Source of the DNA: Planctomycetota bacterium
GTDB taxonomy: Bacteria; Planctomycetota; UBA1135
Length of the DNA stretch: 64,000 nucleotides
Assembly (NCBI GenBank): GCA_030748415.1
Contig: JASMMA010000012.1
Location: forward strand, 1-64,000
Direction: 5' to 3'
How positions within the stretch are numbered: position 1 is the first letter of the stretch; each line of letters begins with the position of its first letter. The position numbers were made by a program, and so were the translations under genes. The notes under the pieces are model-generated. The model saw only the letters and a program-made list of their open reading frames with translations. It was not told the origin of the DNA and searched no databases. This document shows positions 16,852-26,004 of this stretch, piece after piece.

Positions 16852-17610
16852 ATGACTCGAACACCCGTTATTGCCGGAAACTGGAAAATGCACCTCACGA
16901 GGCGCAAATCCTCAGCCCTTGCTCGAGATGTTGCCGCCCATCATGGCCACGCAGAAAACCGCAGGTGCGTTGTGTTTCCGACCTTTGTCCATCTTGACCA
17001 TGTTCGACGAAACCTCAAGAACAGCAATGTAGTCTTGGGCGCTCAAAATTGCTGGCCAAAAAAAGAAGGCGCCTTTACCGGTGAAATTTCTCCCTATATG
17101 TTGCGCGATATGGGAGTTCAGGTTGTTCTTCTCGGTCACTCTGAACGCCGGCATGTTATTGGTGAAGAGGATGCCCTCATCGCTGAGAAAGTGAAGCTTG
17201 TGTTGCGCGCCAAGTTGGATGTCATGCTTTGTATTGGTGAAACCTTGGAAGAGCGCGAAGGAAACCGGACCTTTGAAGTGCTCGCTCGGCAATTAAAATC
17301 CCTCAAAATGGTAAAACCAGGTCAGGAGGGCCGTGTTTCAGTGGCATATGAACCAGTCTGGGCCATTGGCACCGGAAAAACCGCCACCCCTGAAATGGCC
17401 CAATCCGCTCACGCCGAAGCGCGTTCTCAAATCGAGGGTATCCTAGGTGCCGAAGCGGCCGCCCGAATGCCCATCCTTTACGGGGGAAGTGTCAAAGCCG
17501 GCAATGCCGCCGAGCTCCTTTCCCAACCTGATGTGGATGGCGCCCTCGTTGGTGGTGCCGCCCTCACCATTGAACAGTTCGGTCCCATCCTGGACGCCGC
17601 TTCCGCCTGA
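16852..17610 (+). CDS. tpiA: Triosephosphate isomerase
   Basis: It interconverts dihydroxyacetone phosphate and glyceraldehyde-3-phosphate. All catalytic parts are present: NWKMH (Lys), VVLLGHSERR (His), AYEPVWAIGTGKTA (Glu and the flexible loop) and ILYGGSVKAGN (phosphate binding). The length of 252 aa is typical. The ATG at 16852 gives the usual start MTRTPVIAGNWKM. It is followed 8 nt later by secG, a common tpiA-secG pairing. Confidence 0.97.
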   Translation: MTRTPVIAGNWKMHLTRRKSSALARDVAAHHGHAENRRCVVFPTFVHLDHVRRNLKNSNVVLGAQNCWPKKEGAFTGEISPYMLRDMGVQVVLLGHSERRHVIGEEDALIAEKVKLVLRAKLDVMLCIGETLEEREGNRTFEVLARQLKSLKMVKPGQEGRVSVAYEPVWAIGTGKTATPEMAQSAHAEARSQIEGILGAEAAARMPILYGGSVKAGNAAELLSQPDVDGALVGGAALTIEQFGPILDAASA

Positions 17611-17618
17611 TAACCACC

Positions 17619-17960
17619 ATGGAATTCCTCCTCTACACACTCTTCTTTTTGTCCGCACTCTTGCTCATCTTGGTCATTCTGCTCCAAGAGCCCAAGGGCG
17701 GCGGCTTGTCCGAAGCCTTTGGCGGCGCCGGCGCGGAAACCTTCGGCCCCCGAGCGGGCGGCATCAACCGATTCACCTTCGGACTTTTTGCCGTTTGGAT
17801 TTTGTCGGCGATGAGCCTTCACTGGATTGGAAGCGACCCAAACGAAGGCTCCATTGGCGGCCAGTTGGAAAAAGACATGGCGCCTGTTGAGGCCCCATCA
17901 AACGGTTTGGCTCCAATGCCAGAAGCCCCTCTCCCAGAACCGCCTTCTCAGAACAATTAA
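17619..17960 (+). CDS. secG: Protein translocase subunit SecG
   Basis: A small membrane subunit of SecYEG. Two transmembrane segments (about 3-22 and 50-69) flank the conserved loop LLQEPKGGGLSEAFGG. The tail from residue 75 on is acidic then rich in Pro, Ala and Glu (113 aa total, slightly long for SecG). It lies between tpiA and pyrE, and its TAA is 1 nt before the pyrE GTG. Confidence 0.93.
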   Translation: MEFLLYTLFFLSALLLILVILLQEPKGGGLSEAFGGAGAETFGPRAGGINRFTFGLFAVWILSAMSLHWIGSDPNEGSIGGQLEKDMAPVEAPSNGLAPMPEAPLPEPPSQNN

Positions 17961-17961
17961 G

Positions 17962-18594
17962 GTGACTTCATTGGCTGAAGAAACGGGAGCCGCCGACCGC
18001 TTACTTCATAGTTTGCGGGAAAGCCAAGCTCTACTCGAAGGACATTTTCTCCTTTCTTCTGGCCGACACGCCGGGCGCTATGTTCAGTGTGCAAAACTTT
18101 TGCAGCACCCTGAACTTGCCAGCAATGCTTGCAAAGATTTAGCGGCCCAAGCTCGTGAAGTTTGCGGAAGTGACGCCCCATACGACGTTGTTGTCGGGCC
18201 AGCAATGGGCGCAGTCACGATGGGTTTCGAACTTGCCCGCGCAATGGGTGTTCGAGGTATCTTCGCCGAACGAAACCCTGAAGGCGGCTTCACTCTTCGT
18301 CGAGGTTTTGAAATTAATCCTGGCGAAAGAGTGCTTGTTGCCGAAGATGTTGTAACAACTGGCAAGAGCGTCAAAGAAGTTCTTGTCATGCTCAAAGAAA
18401 TGGGCGCAGGTGAGACCGCCGTTGCATCACTTGTGAACCGCTCAGGCTCAGAAAACCCCTTCGGCGAAAACCACCGGTATTTCAGATTAGCTGACCTTGA
18501 AGTCCCTTCGTGGGAAGCGAGTGATTGCCCTTTATGCGCCGATGGTTCAGTGGGCCCTGCAATCAAACCGGGAAGCCGCCCCGGTCTTTCCTGA
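17962..18594 (+). CDS. pyrE: Orotate phosphoribosyltransferase
   Basis: It makes OMP from orotate and PRPP in pyrimidine synthesis. The PRPP-binding motif is VLVAEDVVTTGKSVKEV (about residue 125), and GHFLLSSGRHAGRYVQCAKLL is the N-terminal orotate-side segment. The likely start is GTG at 17962, giving 210 aa; TTG at 17971 is another option, and the in-frame ATG far upstream lies inside secG. A Cys pair (CPLCADGS) occurs near the C-terminus. The stop TGA is 1 nt before the yicC ATG. Confidence 0.9.
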   Translation: MTSLAEETGAADRLLHSLRESQALLEGHFLLSSGRHAGRYVQCAKLLQHPELASNACKDLAAQAREVCGSDAPYDVVVGPAMGAVTMGFELARAMGVRGIFAERNPEGGFTLRRGFEINPGERVLVAEDVVTTGKSVKEVLVMLKEMGAGETAVASLVNRSGSENPFGENHRYFRLADLEVPSWEASDCPLCADGSVGPAIKPGSRPGLS

Positions 18595-18595
18595 T

Positions 18596-19495
18596 ATGAC
18601 AAAAAATTCGAGCTCTCTCCGAAGCATGACCGGCTTCGGGCGCGGTAGTTTCGAAAATGCTCGAGCAATGGCCGAAGTTGAACTTCGAACCGTCAACGGC
18701 AAAGGCTTAGGTTTCAAACTCCGCCTCCCTTCTGACCGAATGGAGTTAGAACCCAAAATAGAAGCACTTTTGCGAAAGGTAATTAATCGCGGCAATCTTC
18801 AAGGTAGTTTCCGTGTGCGTCTTTTGAACCGTCGTGCTTCCTCTATTGACCACAAGCTTCTTCATGGCTATTTAAAAGAATGGCGCAGTTTAGAAAAGGA
18901 GTTGGGGTTGGAACGAAAAGATCCAAGCTTGGCGGAACTCCTTGCGATGCCCGGCGCAATTGAAAGCTCACCTGAAGCCGCCGCCGACACCAAAGCCGCA
19001 GCACGCGCGCTTTTAGAGGCCACAAAATCGGCTGCTGAAGCTCTCTTATCTTCACGAGAGGCGGAAGGTTTGCGGCTTAAGCGAGAGTTAAAGAAACTTA
19101 TTTCGAAAATGTTGAAACTGGTTCGGCGCGCACATAAACGAGCTCCCCAGGCGCGAAAAGAATCCACCCAGCGATTCAAAAACCGAATGCAAGATGCTTG
19201 GGCGGCTTCTGGAAATTCAGAGTCGCTCGACTTGTCACGCGAGATTGTTGTTTTGGCTGAAAAGTCAGACATTCAAGAGGAGTTGTCCCGTTTAGAAATA
19301 CACACTTCCCGCCTTCAGGACTTAATTGAAGAGGGCGGAACTTGTGGCCGGGAAATCGAATTTCTCATTCAGGAATGTCATCGCGAGGTGACAACTCTTG
19401 GCAACAAATCCTCTGATGTTCGCTTATCTGAGTTAGTTGTTGCAATGAAAGTTCTTGCTGGCCAACTCAAGGAGCAAGTCGCAAATGTCGAATAA
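18596..19495 (+). CDS. yicC: YicC-family endoribonuclease
   Basis: YicC proteins are hexameric RNases that act on small RNAs and structured mRNA. The N-terminal signature SMTGFGRG, then EVELRTVNGKGLGFKLRLP, and the C-terminal domain DIQEELSRLEIHTSRL and EIEFLIQECHREVTTLGNKSSD are diagnostic. The 299-aa length is near normal. It lies directly before gmk, as in many bacteria, with an 11-nt overlap. Confidence 0.92.
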   Translation: MTKNSSSLRSMTGFGRGSFENARAMAEVELRTVNGKGLGFKLRLPSDRMELEPKIEALLRKVINRGNLQGSFRVRLLNRRASSIDHKLLHGYLKEWRSLEKELGLERKDPSLAELLAMPGAIESSPEAAADTKAAARALLEATKSAAEALLSSREAEGLRLKRELKKLISKMLKLVRRAHKRAPQARKESTQRFKNRMQDAWAASGNSESLDLSREIVVLAEKSDIQEELSRLEIHTSRLQDLIEEGGTCGREIEFLIQECHREVTTLGNKSSDVRLSELVVAMKVLAGQLKEQVANVE

Positions 19496-20051
19496 GCCCG
19501 CTCGCATGATTGTTTTGTCCGGACCAACAGCATCGGGCAAATCCACTCTGTGGAGGCATCTTGTGCGCCACCCCCAAGTCACATTTTCCGTTTCTGCCAC
19601 AACTCGTTCAATTCGCGATGGGGAAGAGGATGGCCGTGATTATCGGTTTATTAGTGAAGAGGAGTTTCTAGAAAGAAAAGAACGCGGAGAATTTCTTGAA
19701 TGGGCAAAGGTTCATGGTCATTTTTATGGAACCCTTCGTTCCGATATTGAAGAGGCTCTCGCAAAAGGGTTGAATGTATTGTTAGAAATTGATGTCCAGG
19801 GCGCAGAACAAATCCAAAACTCCGGCCTGCCTTTTGTGAGCCTGTTTATCAAACCGCCCTCTTTGGAAATCTTGCACGACCGTCTTCGCAACCGAGGTAC
19901 CGAAAGCGAAGAAGAAATGGCTTTACGACTTAAGATTGTTGAAGAAGAAATGGCGTGTGCCGAAAATTACGACCATGTTGTGGTCAACGACGACCTCGAG
20001 CAAACCATTGCCAAGGTCGAACAAATTTTAGGTTTAGAGGTCCCAGCATGA
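19485..20051 (+). CDS. gmk: Guanylate kinase
   Basis: It phosphorylates GMP to GDP. The P-loop is VLSGPTASGKSTLW (GPTASGKS rather than the more common GPSGVGKS). VSATTRSIRDGEEDGRDYRFIS is the GMP-binding segment, and EIDVQGAEQI and RNRGTESEEEMALRL complete the fold. The ATG at 19485 gives 188 aa. Its TGA overlaps the coaC ATG (ATGA). Confidence 0.95.
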   Translation: MSNKPARMIVLSGPTASGKSTLWRHLVRHPQVTFSVSATTRSIRDGEEDGRDYRFISEEEFLERKERGEFLEWAKVHGHFYGTLRSDIEEALAKGLNVLLEIDVQGAEQIQNSGLPFVSLFIKPPSLEILHDRLRNRGTESEEEMALRLKIVEEEMACAENYDHVVVNDDLEQTIAKVEQILGLEVPA

Positions 20052-20590
20052 GCACCATCATCGTCGGAGTTTCTGGTTCAGCGGCTTGCTTTAAGGCGGT
20101 TTCTGTTTGTTCTTCTCTCGTTCAACGAGGTCACCTGGTTCAGCCTGTCCTTACCAGGGCAGCTGCCAAACTTGTGACCCCACTCCAGTTCTCTTGTATC
20201 TCCGGAAACCAAGCTGTTTGGGATGAGTGGGATCCCCAAGACCCTGCTGGCATGGACCACATTGCTTTAGCGCGTTCTGCTGATGCCTTGGCCATTGTTC
20301 CCGCAAGTGCAGACCGGATAGGTTTGCTTTCAAACGGTTTAGCTCCTGATTTACTTGGCTCTTTATCCTTAGCATTCGAGCAAGATAAACCTCGAGTTTT
20401 TGCTCCAGCAATGAATCCAGAAATGTGGCGGCACCCAGCTCTTCAAAGAAACGTTGCTCAGCTGGAAGTTGACGGATGGAGAATGATTGGCCCAGTTGAA
20501 GGCCCCACTGCTTGCGGTGAAGAGGGCGCCGGCAGGATGGTTGAAGCTGAAGAAATCGTTGAAGCGATTATTCAAGCGCTAGCGCAGTAA
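20048..20590 (+). CDS. coaC: Phosphopantothenoylcysteine decarboxylase (stand-alone CoaC)
   Basis: A flavoprotein that decarboxylates phosphopantothenoylcysteine in CoA synthesis. The HFCD fold shows VGVSGSAACFKAV, VLTRAAAKLV, DHIALARSADALAIVPASADRI, VFAPAMNPEMW (the substrate-recognition PAMN motif) and GPTACGEEGAGRM, which contains the catalytic Cys. The active-site His is likely that in MDHIAL. At 180 aa it lacks the CoaB half, which is encoded by the next gene (start overlapping the stop by 1 nt). Confidence 0.9.
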   Translation: MSTIIVGVSGSAACFKAVSVCSSLVQRGHLVQPVLTRAAAKLVTPLQFSCISGNQAVWDEWDPQDPAGMDHIALARSADALAIVPASADRIGLLSNGLAPDLLGSLSLAFEQDKPRVFAPAMNPEMWRHPALQRNVAQLEVDGWRMIGPVEGPTACGEEGAGRMVEAEEIVEAIIQALAQ

Positions 20591-21204
20591 TGCGAGTTCT
20601 AGTTACTGCTGGCCCGACTCGGGAACCATTGGACCCCGTTCGATTTTTGGGGAATCGCTCTAGCGGTCGAATGGGATATTCCATCGCAAGAGCATTACTT
20701 GCTCGGGGGCACGAAGTCATTCTCGTGAGTGGCCCCACAGCATTAAAGCCCCCCAAGGCCGCAACTTTTGAACAAGTGGAAACTGCTCGCCAAATGTTGG
20801 CCGCATGCCGAAAACACTGGAAGGCTTGCGATGCCATTTTTGGAGTCGCGGCGGTGGCTGACTATCGACCAGCGAAGTTTTCGAAACGCAAACTCAAGCG
20901 CAACCCTAACGAAGACCGGTGCATTGAGCTGCTCCCAAACCCGGACATCCTTGCCACCCTTGCACGAAGCAAAGGAAGAAGAGTAGCACTGGGCTTTGCA
21001 CTCGAGTCGGGAGCAGGAAAGAAGGAAGCTCTTCGAAAACTGAAGGACAAGAACTTGGATTGGATTGCCTTGAATGGCCCCGAAGCCCAGGGCGCTGAAG
21101 TTGCCAGTCTTCGCTTGCTGGGCGCAGATGGCACGGATTGCGTTTTGGGTCCGGCCAGCAAAGCCGTTCTTTCGCGGGCCCTTGTCCGGGCGGCAATTGG
21201 CTAA
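20590..21204 (+). CDS. coaB: Phosphopantothenate-cysteine ligase (stand-alone CoaB)
   Basis: It joins 4'-phosphopantothenate and cysteine. RVLVTAGPTREPLDPVRFLGNRSSGRMGYSIA is the classic N-terminal motif (given here as a span starting at residue 2), followed by DAIFGVAAVADYRP, LLPNPDILATLA and ALGFALES. The protein is 204 aa. In most bacteria CoaB is fused behind CoaC; here the two are separate cistrons in TAATG overlap. Last gene of the long operon that begins at 15789. Confidence 0.9.
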   Translation: MRVLVTAGPTREPLDPVRFLGNRSSGRMGYSIARALLARGHEVILVSGPTALKPPKAATFEQVETARQMLAACRKHWKACDAIFGVAAVADYRPAKFSKRKLKRNPNEDRCIELLPNPDILATLARSKGRRVALGFALESGAGKKEALRKLKDKNLDWIALNGPEAQGAEVASLRLLGADGTDCVLGPASKAVLSRALVRAAIG

Positions 21205-21332
21205 TTGTTTCGGGAAATCCCGCGGAACCACTAGATATGGTCCCGATATGGGGCTTTTTTGACCTAACATCCATCTAATGCGGAAAGTCGCTTGGAATAT
21301 AGCCCCCTAGGTTATTAGGATTTCAGAACACC

Positions 21333-23948
21333 GTGGCAAAGTCTCGCCGTAAAACAACTTCTCGGAAGCGGAAATCAAAACCCCGTAATTCCGCCACCAG
21401 CCAAGTTGGCTTTGTCGCTGCTGGGGTGCGCGCCGTTTTTGGTTGGGTCGCGACCCTAGTTATGACCGTTGTCTCGATTGGGCAATGGGCCATCCGCCGA
21501 CTTATGAATGGCCTGGGCGGAGAGAAGGCCCGAATCCCACTCGGAATGACTTTAGCCGCAGCTTCGGTTTTTACTTTTGCTGCCTTGGTGGACTTTAAGA
21601 CAGGAGCTACTACCGACAACATTTGCGGGACCATTGGTTATCAGCTTGCCAACTTGATGCTGACCTTTTTTGGTATAGGCGCCTTTTTACCGCCCGCCTT
21701 CGGTGCCTTCTGGGGAATCGCCCGCATGGTTCGTGAAAACGAGAGCAATGCACCCATAAAGGCAGTGGGAGTGCTCACCCTTTCCTTTACGGTTTCAGCA
21801 ATTGCTTCCGGGTTTTCTCCAAGCGCTCTCCCCGATGCTAGTTTCCCTATGGGTCGTGGCGGTTGGATTGGACACACAGTTTTCCCGCCACTCGCCGCCT
21901 CTCTCGGAGCTTTTGGTGTTTCCGTTCTGCTCACCCTCTTGGGAGCCGTTTCCAGTTTGCTTGCAACGGAGTGGGCATTTGTTCCACTCATTAAAGAATT
22001 GTTGCGCAAAGGTGGCGAAGGTCTTCGCCAACAAACGCTGCCCCTGAAGGGCGAAAATCAAAAAATCCGCGCTCAGGCCGAAGCCAATAAAGAAAAAGCC
22101 GCCAAGGGATTGTCTCGACTTTGGGAAGTGTTGCTTGGAACATCGCGGCCCTACCACCCTGGCCAAGACGCTGAAGGTGCTCCTCAAGCGACCCCGGCAA
22201 ATCAAACGGATGCACCTTCTTCCATTCCTTCTAATTTGTCCAGCCCGTCCTTACCAGGCTCTGGAGAAGAAACGCCTTCTCCAGTAGAAGAGATTCCTGT
22301 TGTGGACGACCCGCCTCAAACCAAAACGGAAAAGGCAGTTGAAGTGGAGCCAGACGCAACTCCATCAGATTCAAAGGTGGTGCCTGACGACGGTTTTGAA
22401 CTACCCGGAATTTCAGACGGCCCGGAAATGGGGCACCGCCCTTCGATACCAGACCAACCTAAGCCACGCCGCCGGAGCAAGCCCAAGTTGGAATCTCTTC
22501 CACCAATTACGATTTTAGCTGAGGGTCGCCATGTGGACCGCTCAAAAATGCAAGCCGAAATCGACTCTCTTGGCCAACGTCTCCAATCTTGTTTTGACGC
22601 ATTTGGCTTAGATGCACGGGTTGTAGGTGCCGAGCGCGGTCCAACTTTGACCCTTTTCGAAGTTCAGCTTGCACATGGAGTTTCTGTTAAGAAACTCAAG
22701 AACCAAAGAGACGACATGGCGGTCCAACTAGGGTCCCATGGAGTTCGAATTGTTTATCCGTTACCTGGGAGAACAACTGTTGGTATCGAAGTTCCAAACT
22801 TGAACCGCGAGAGTGTGTTCTTGAAGGATGTCTTTGTGGATTCCAACACTAAAAAACCTGCCCTCCCCATGGTGATTGGGCGTGACACACTCGGAAAGCC
22901 AGTAGTCGAAGATCTCACCGCAATGCCACATATGTTGGTTGCAGGAACAACTGGTTCAGGAAAGTCGGTTTGCCTGAATAGCATCTTGATGACAATGCTT
23001 CTCACTCGCGGCCCCGATCATTTGCGCTTGATTTTGGTGGACCCCAAGCAGGTGGAGCTTCAGCTCTATAAGGATATTCCACACCTTGCGTGCCCAGTGG
23101 TCACCGACATGAAGCGCGCACCGTTTGTTTTGGATTGGGCAGTACGGAACATGGAAGACCGCTTGCATCTCTTCAAACTTGCTGGCGTTCGGAACATTGC
23201 GGACTACAACGCTCTTGGAAAGGCAAAACTAAAAGAGCGCCTCGGTGAAGATTACGACCCCGAAGAAATTTCGGAAATGCTTCCTTATATCGTTTTGGTT
23301 GTCGATGAGCTTGCCGACTTGATGATGGTTTCCGCCAAGGAAGTTGAAATTGCAATTTCTCGATTAGCCGCAAAGGCTCGTGCGGCGGGTATCCACTTGC
23401 TGGTCGCAACTCAGAGGCCGTCCACCGATGTCGTGACGGGCCTCATCAAGATGAACCTTCCTGTTCGGATTGCCTTCAAAGTGACTTCAGGAATCGACAG
23501 CCGAGTCATTCTGGATGACAGCGGTGCCGACATGCTTCTTGGAAACGGTGACTTTTTGTACAGGCCTCCTGGTGCTGCGGGGATGACTCGTGGGCAAGGC
23601 GCATTTGTTGGTGAAGAAGAAGTTCGCGCAGCATGTGACCACCTTCGCGAACATGGAACTCCTGAGTTCATACAGGATCTCGTTCAAATGAAGGCCGGGA
23701 ATAACCAAGGTGGAGAAGTGGATGACCCACTCTACGAAGATGCCGTTCGTATCATTCTTCAAAGCGGTCGAGGGTCGGCTTCGCTCCTTCAGCGAGCTTT
23801 GAGCATTGGATACACCCGAGCGAGTCGCTTGATTGACATCATGTCGGAGCAGGGCGTTTTGGGTCCCTTCATTGGCTCCAAGGCTCGCGAAGTCCAAATG
23901 ACTGTCGAAGAGTGGGAAGTCCAGCTCGCCGAAAAAGCAAACGCTTAA
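21333..23948 (+). CDS. ftsK: DNA translocase FtsK
   Basis: It pumps chromosome DNA at the division septum and activates XerCD recombination. The 871-aa protein has a basic N-terminus, about four membrane segments (within 30-210) and a Pro/Glu-rich linker (about 260-385). The motor follows: HMLVAGTTGSGKSVCLNS (Walker A), VLVVDELADLMMV (Walker B) and LLVATQRPSTDVVTGLIK. The C-terminal winged-helix gamma domain (about 800-860) reads LLQRALSIGYTRASRLIDIM. The start is GTG. A TAGGAT hexamer lies 11 nt upstream (21316-21321). Confidence 0.95.
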   Translation: MAKSRRKTTSRKRKSKPRNSATSQVGFVAAGVRAVFGWVATLVMTVVSIGQWAIRRLMNGLGGEKARIPLGMTLAAASVFTFAALVDFKTGATTDNICGTIGYQLANLMLTFFGIGAFLPPAFGAFWGIARMVRENESNAPIKAVGVLTLSFTVSAIASGFSPSALPDASFPMGRGGWIGHTVFPPLAASLGAFGVSVLLTLLGAVSSLLATEWAFVPLIKELLRKGGEGLRQQTLPLKGENQKIRAQAEANKEKAAKGLSRLWEVLLGTSRPYHPGQDAEGAPQATPANQTDAPSSIPSNLSSPSLPGSGEETPSPVEEIPVVDDPPQTKTEKAVEVEPDATPSDSKVVPDDGFELPGISDGPEMGHRPSIPDQPKPRRRSKPKLESLPPITILAEGRHVDRSKMQAEIDSLGQRLQSCFDAFGLDARVVGAERGPTLTLFEVQLAHGVSVKKLKNQRDDMAVQLGSHGVRIVYPLPGRTTVGIEVPNLNRESVFLKDVFVDSNTKKPALPMVIGRDTLGKPVVEDLTAMPHMLVAGTTGSGKSVCLNSILMTMLLTRGPDHLRLILVDPKQVELQLYKDIPHLACPVVTDMKRAPFVLDWAVRNMEDRLHLFKLAGVRNIADYNALGKAKLKERLGEDYDPEEISEMLPYIVLVVDELADLMMVSAKEVEIAISRLAAKARAAGIHLLVATQRPSTDVVTGLIKMNLPVRIAFKVTSGIDSRVILDDSGADMLLGNGDFLYRPPGAAGMTRGQGAFVGEEEVRAACDHLREHGTPEFIQDLVQMKAGNNQGGEVDDPLYEDAVRIILQSGRGSASLLQRALSIGYTRASRLIDIMSEQGVLGPFIGSKAREVQMTVEEWEVQLAEKANA

Positions 23949-23960
23949 GGTCTCATCCCT

Positions 23961-23966
23961 TAAAAT
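23961..23966 (+). promoter_or_regulatory. TANNNT -10 hexamer, leaderless start of rimO
   Basis: TAAAAT ends 6 nt before the rimO ATG; the 6 nt (CTCCCC) contain no SD. Confidence 0.5.
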
Positions 23967-23972
23967 CTCCCC

Positions 23973-25355
23973 ATGGCAAGCCAGGACATCCGTGTGGCGT
24001 TGGTCCATTTGGGCTGCGCAAGGAATCTCATTGACTCCGAGAAGATTCTCGGCCGGTTAGGTGCTGATGGATTTGCCCTTACAGGTGTGGTTGAAGATGC
24101 CGATGTTGCTGTCCTGAATACATGTTCTTTCATTGGCGATGCGCGCGACGAATCCGAAGGCGCTATTCGCGATTTGTTGGCTCAAAAGGAATCCGGGAGC
24201 TTGCGCGGAGTGGTGGTTGCGGGTTGCCTTCCCCAAAAGTTTCGTCCTGAAATCGAGGAGCGTTTTCCAGAAGTCGATGCCTTTTTAGGGTTATCGGATT
24301 ATTCCAATGTTGCCCGAGTTGTTGAATCTGTTCTAAAGGGCCGCAAAGTGCGTGAAGGCGATGGTGGTAGGCCAATGATGGGCGCGTCCGGTGAAGATTC
24401 AGTTCGCCTGCTCCAAACTCCTCGGTCCTACGCATATTTCCGGCCGAGCCATGGTTGTGATCACGAATGCGCCTTCTGCATCATTCCAGACATTCGTGGC
24501 AGACAGCGCAGCAAGGCTATTGATGCTGTACTGGAAGAAGCCAATCAGCTTGCAGAATCGGGCGTCAAGGAACTTGTTCTTGTTGCCGAAGACTCCACAG
24601 GTTACGGAAGTGATTTCGGTGCCGGTGGCCCACGCTTACCCGATTTGGTCGAGACTCTTGCTCAAGTGGGTGGGTTGGAATGGATTCGTGTGATGTATGC
24701 CTATCCAAATGCATTTCCATGGCGTTTAACCGAGGTCATGAACCAGTCTCCCAAGGTGATTCCTTATCTGGATATTCCCACTCAGCATTTTTCAACGGCC
24801 GTGCTGAAGAAAATGAAACGAGGGGGGACCCATGAGAGCATTCGGAAGATCCTGGAGCGCTTGCGCGCTGAGGTTCAAGGCATCACCTTGCGTACTACTG
24901 TTCTTGTTGGGCACCCGGGCGAAGGGGAGAAGGAGTTTGAAGAACTCATGGCCTTCCTGAATGAATTCCGCTTTGAAAGATTGGGGGCATTTGCTTTTTC
25001 TCCGGAAGCGGGAACCCCAGCGGGCGATGACATGAACCGATGCTCCACTGAAGAGGCGCATGAACGATTAGCCGCAGTAATGGAGCTTCAATCCGAAATT
25101 CACGCCTCCCACCAAGAGGCCCGAATCGGGACCAACTTTGATGTGCTCATCGACCACCGAGAAGGACCCTTTGCCGTGGGCCGATCCCACGCCGATGCCC
25201 CAGAAGTTGATGGCCTTGTAAGGGTTAGGGACACTCAGGGCGAATTACAGGTTGGGGACATCCTCCAAGTTCGCGCAACCGAAGCGGATGGCTACGATTT
25301 GCTAGCGGAGACCGTGGAACCCTCCAACCCTGTCGTGCTGTCTTCCACCCACTAA
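23973..25355 (+). CDS. rimO: Ribosomal protein S12 methylthiotransferase RimO
   Basis: A radical-SAM enzyme that methylthiolates a conserved Asp of S12. The N-terminal UPF0004 domain carries three cluster-binding Cys (HLGCARN, NTCSF, AGCLPQ). The radical-SAM motif is CDHECAFC (about residue 165), and a C-terminal TRAM domain begins near residue 395 (IGTNFDVLIDHREG). HLGCARNLIDSE favours RimO over MiaB. The length of 460 aa is normal. pgsA starts 1 nt after the stop. Confidence 0.93.
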   Translation: MASQDIRVALVHLGCARNLIDSEKILGRLGADGFALTGVVEDADVAVLNTCSFIGDARDESEGAIRDLLAQKESGSLRGVVVAGCLPQKFRPEIEERFPEVDAFLGLSDYSNVARVVESVLKGRKVREGDGGRPMMGASGEDSVRLLQTPRSYAYFRPSHGCDHECAFCIIPDIRGRQRSKAIDAVLEEANQLAESGVKELVLVAEDSTGYGSDFGAGGPRLPDLVETLAQVGGLEWIRVMYAYPNAFPWRLTEVMNQSPKVIPYLDIPTQHFSTAVLKKMKRGGTHESIRKILERLRAEVQGITLRTTVLVGHPGEGEKEFEELMAFLNEFRFERLGAFAFSPEAGTPAGDDMNRCSTEEAHERLAAVMELQSEIHASHQEARIGTNFDVLIDHREGPFAVGRSHADAPEVDGLVRVRDTQGELQVGDILQVRATEADGYDLLAETVEPSNPVVLSSTH

Positions 25356-25356
25356 A

Positions 25357-26004
25357 ATGAATTCTGCCCAAATTCCGAATCTTTTAACTTTTGCCCGATT
25401 TGGTCTTGCACTCGTTTCATTTGTGTTTTTGCACCAACTCACCGGTGCCGGTGATAATCCTGCAAAGATGGAATCGATTTGTTTTGCGGCATTTTGGCTT
25501 TACCTTATTGCAGTAGTCACTGATTTTTTAGATGGCCTCATTGCTCGTCGATACGGGTGGGTGAGTGCACTAGGCCGAGTTGCCGATCCGGTGGTGGACA
25601 AGGTTCTCATTCTGGGTGGCATGATGTTTCTTGCTGCCGCTCCCTTTTTGACCACGCCAGAAGACTATGGCCCCGTGATGCCAGTTTGGTTTGTGGTATT
25701 GGTGATGACGCGCGAGTTTTTGGTTACAGCCCTTCGGGGGCTTGTAGAGAGCAAAGGAATGTCTTTTGCCGCTGAACCGGTTGGCAAATGGAAAATGGTC
25801 GCCCAAAGCGCCTACGTTCTCATTTTGATTGGCCGTGTTGGAATGATTCCTGAGTTTTTACATATTCCTCCTCTTCGCTTGGTTTGCGAACCAGGCTTTG
25901 TTGTCTTTTTATTCTGGGCGGTTGTTGGAATGACCATCTGGTCTGGCATTGACTACTCTATTCGCGCCGCTCGGATGCTATCGAAGGAGTCCCCTTCATC
26001 GTGA
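25357..26004 (+). CDS. pgsA: CDP-diacylglycerol-glycerol-3-phosphate 3-phosphatidyltransferase-like protein
   Basis: A membrane enzyme of phosphatidylglycerol synthesis. The CDP-alcohol phosphotransferase signature D-x2-DG-x2-AR-x8-G-x3-D-x3-D is complete in DFLDGLIARRYGWVSALG followed by RVADPVVDK (about residues 61-87). About five or six membrane segments are visible over 215 aa. A neighbouring specificity within the family cannot be excluded from sequence alone. Its TGA overlaps the next gene's GTG (GTGA). Confidence 0.88.
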   Translation: MNSAQIPNLLTFARFGLALVSFVFLHQLTGAGDNPAKMESICFAAFWLYLIAVVTDFLDGLIARRYGWVSALGRVADPVVDKVLILGGMMFLAAAPFLTTPEDYGPVMPVWFVVLVMTREFLVTALRGLVESKGMSFAAEPVGKWKMVAQSAYVLILIGRVGMIPEFLHIPPLRLVCEPGFVVFLFWAVVGMTIWSGIDYSIRAARMLSKESPSS

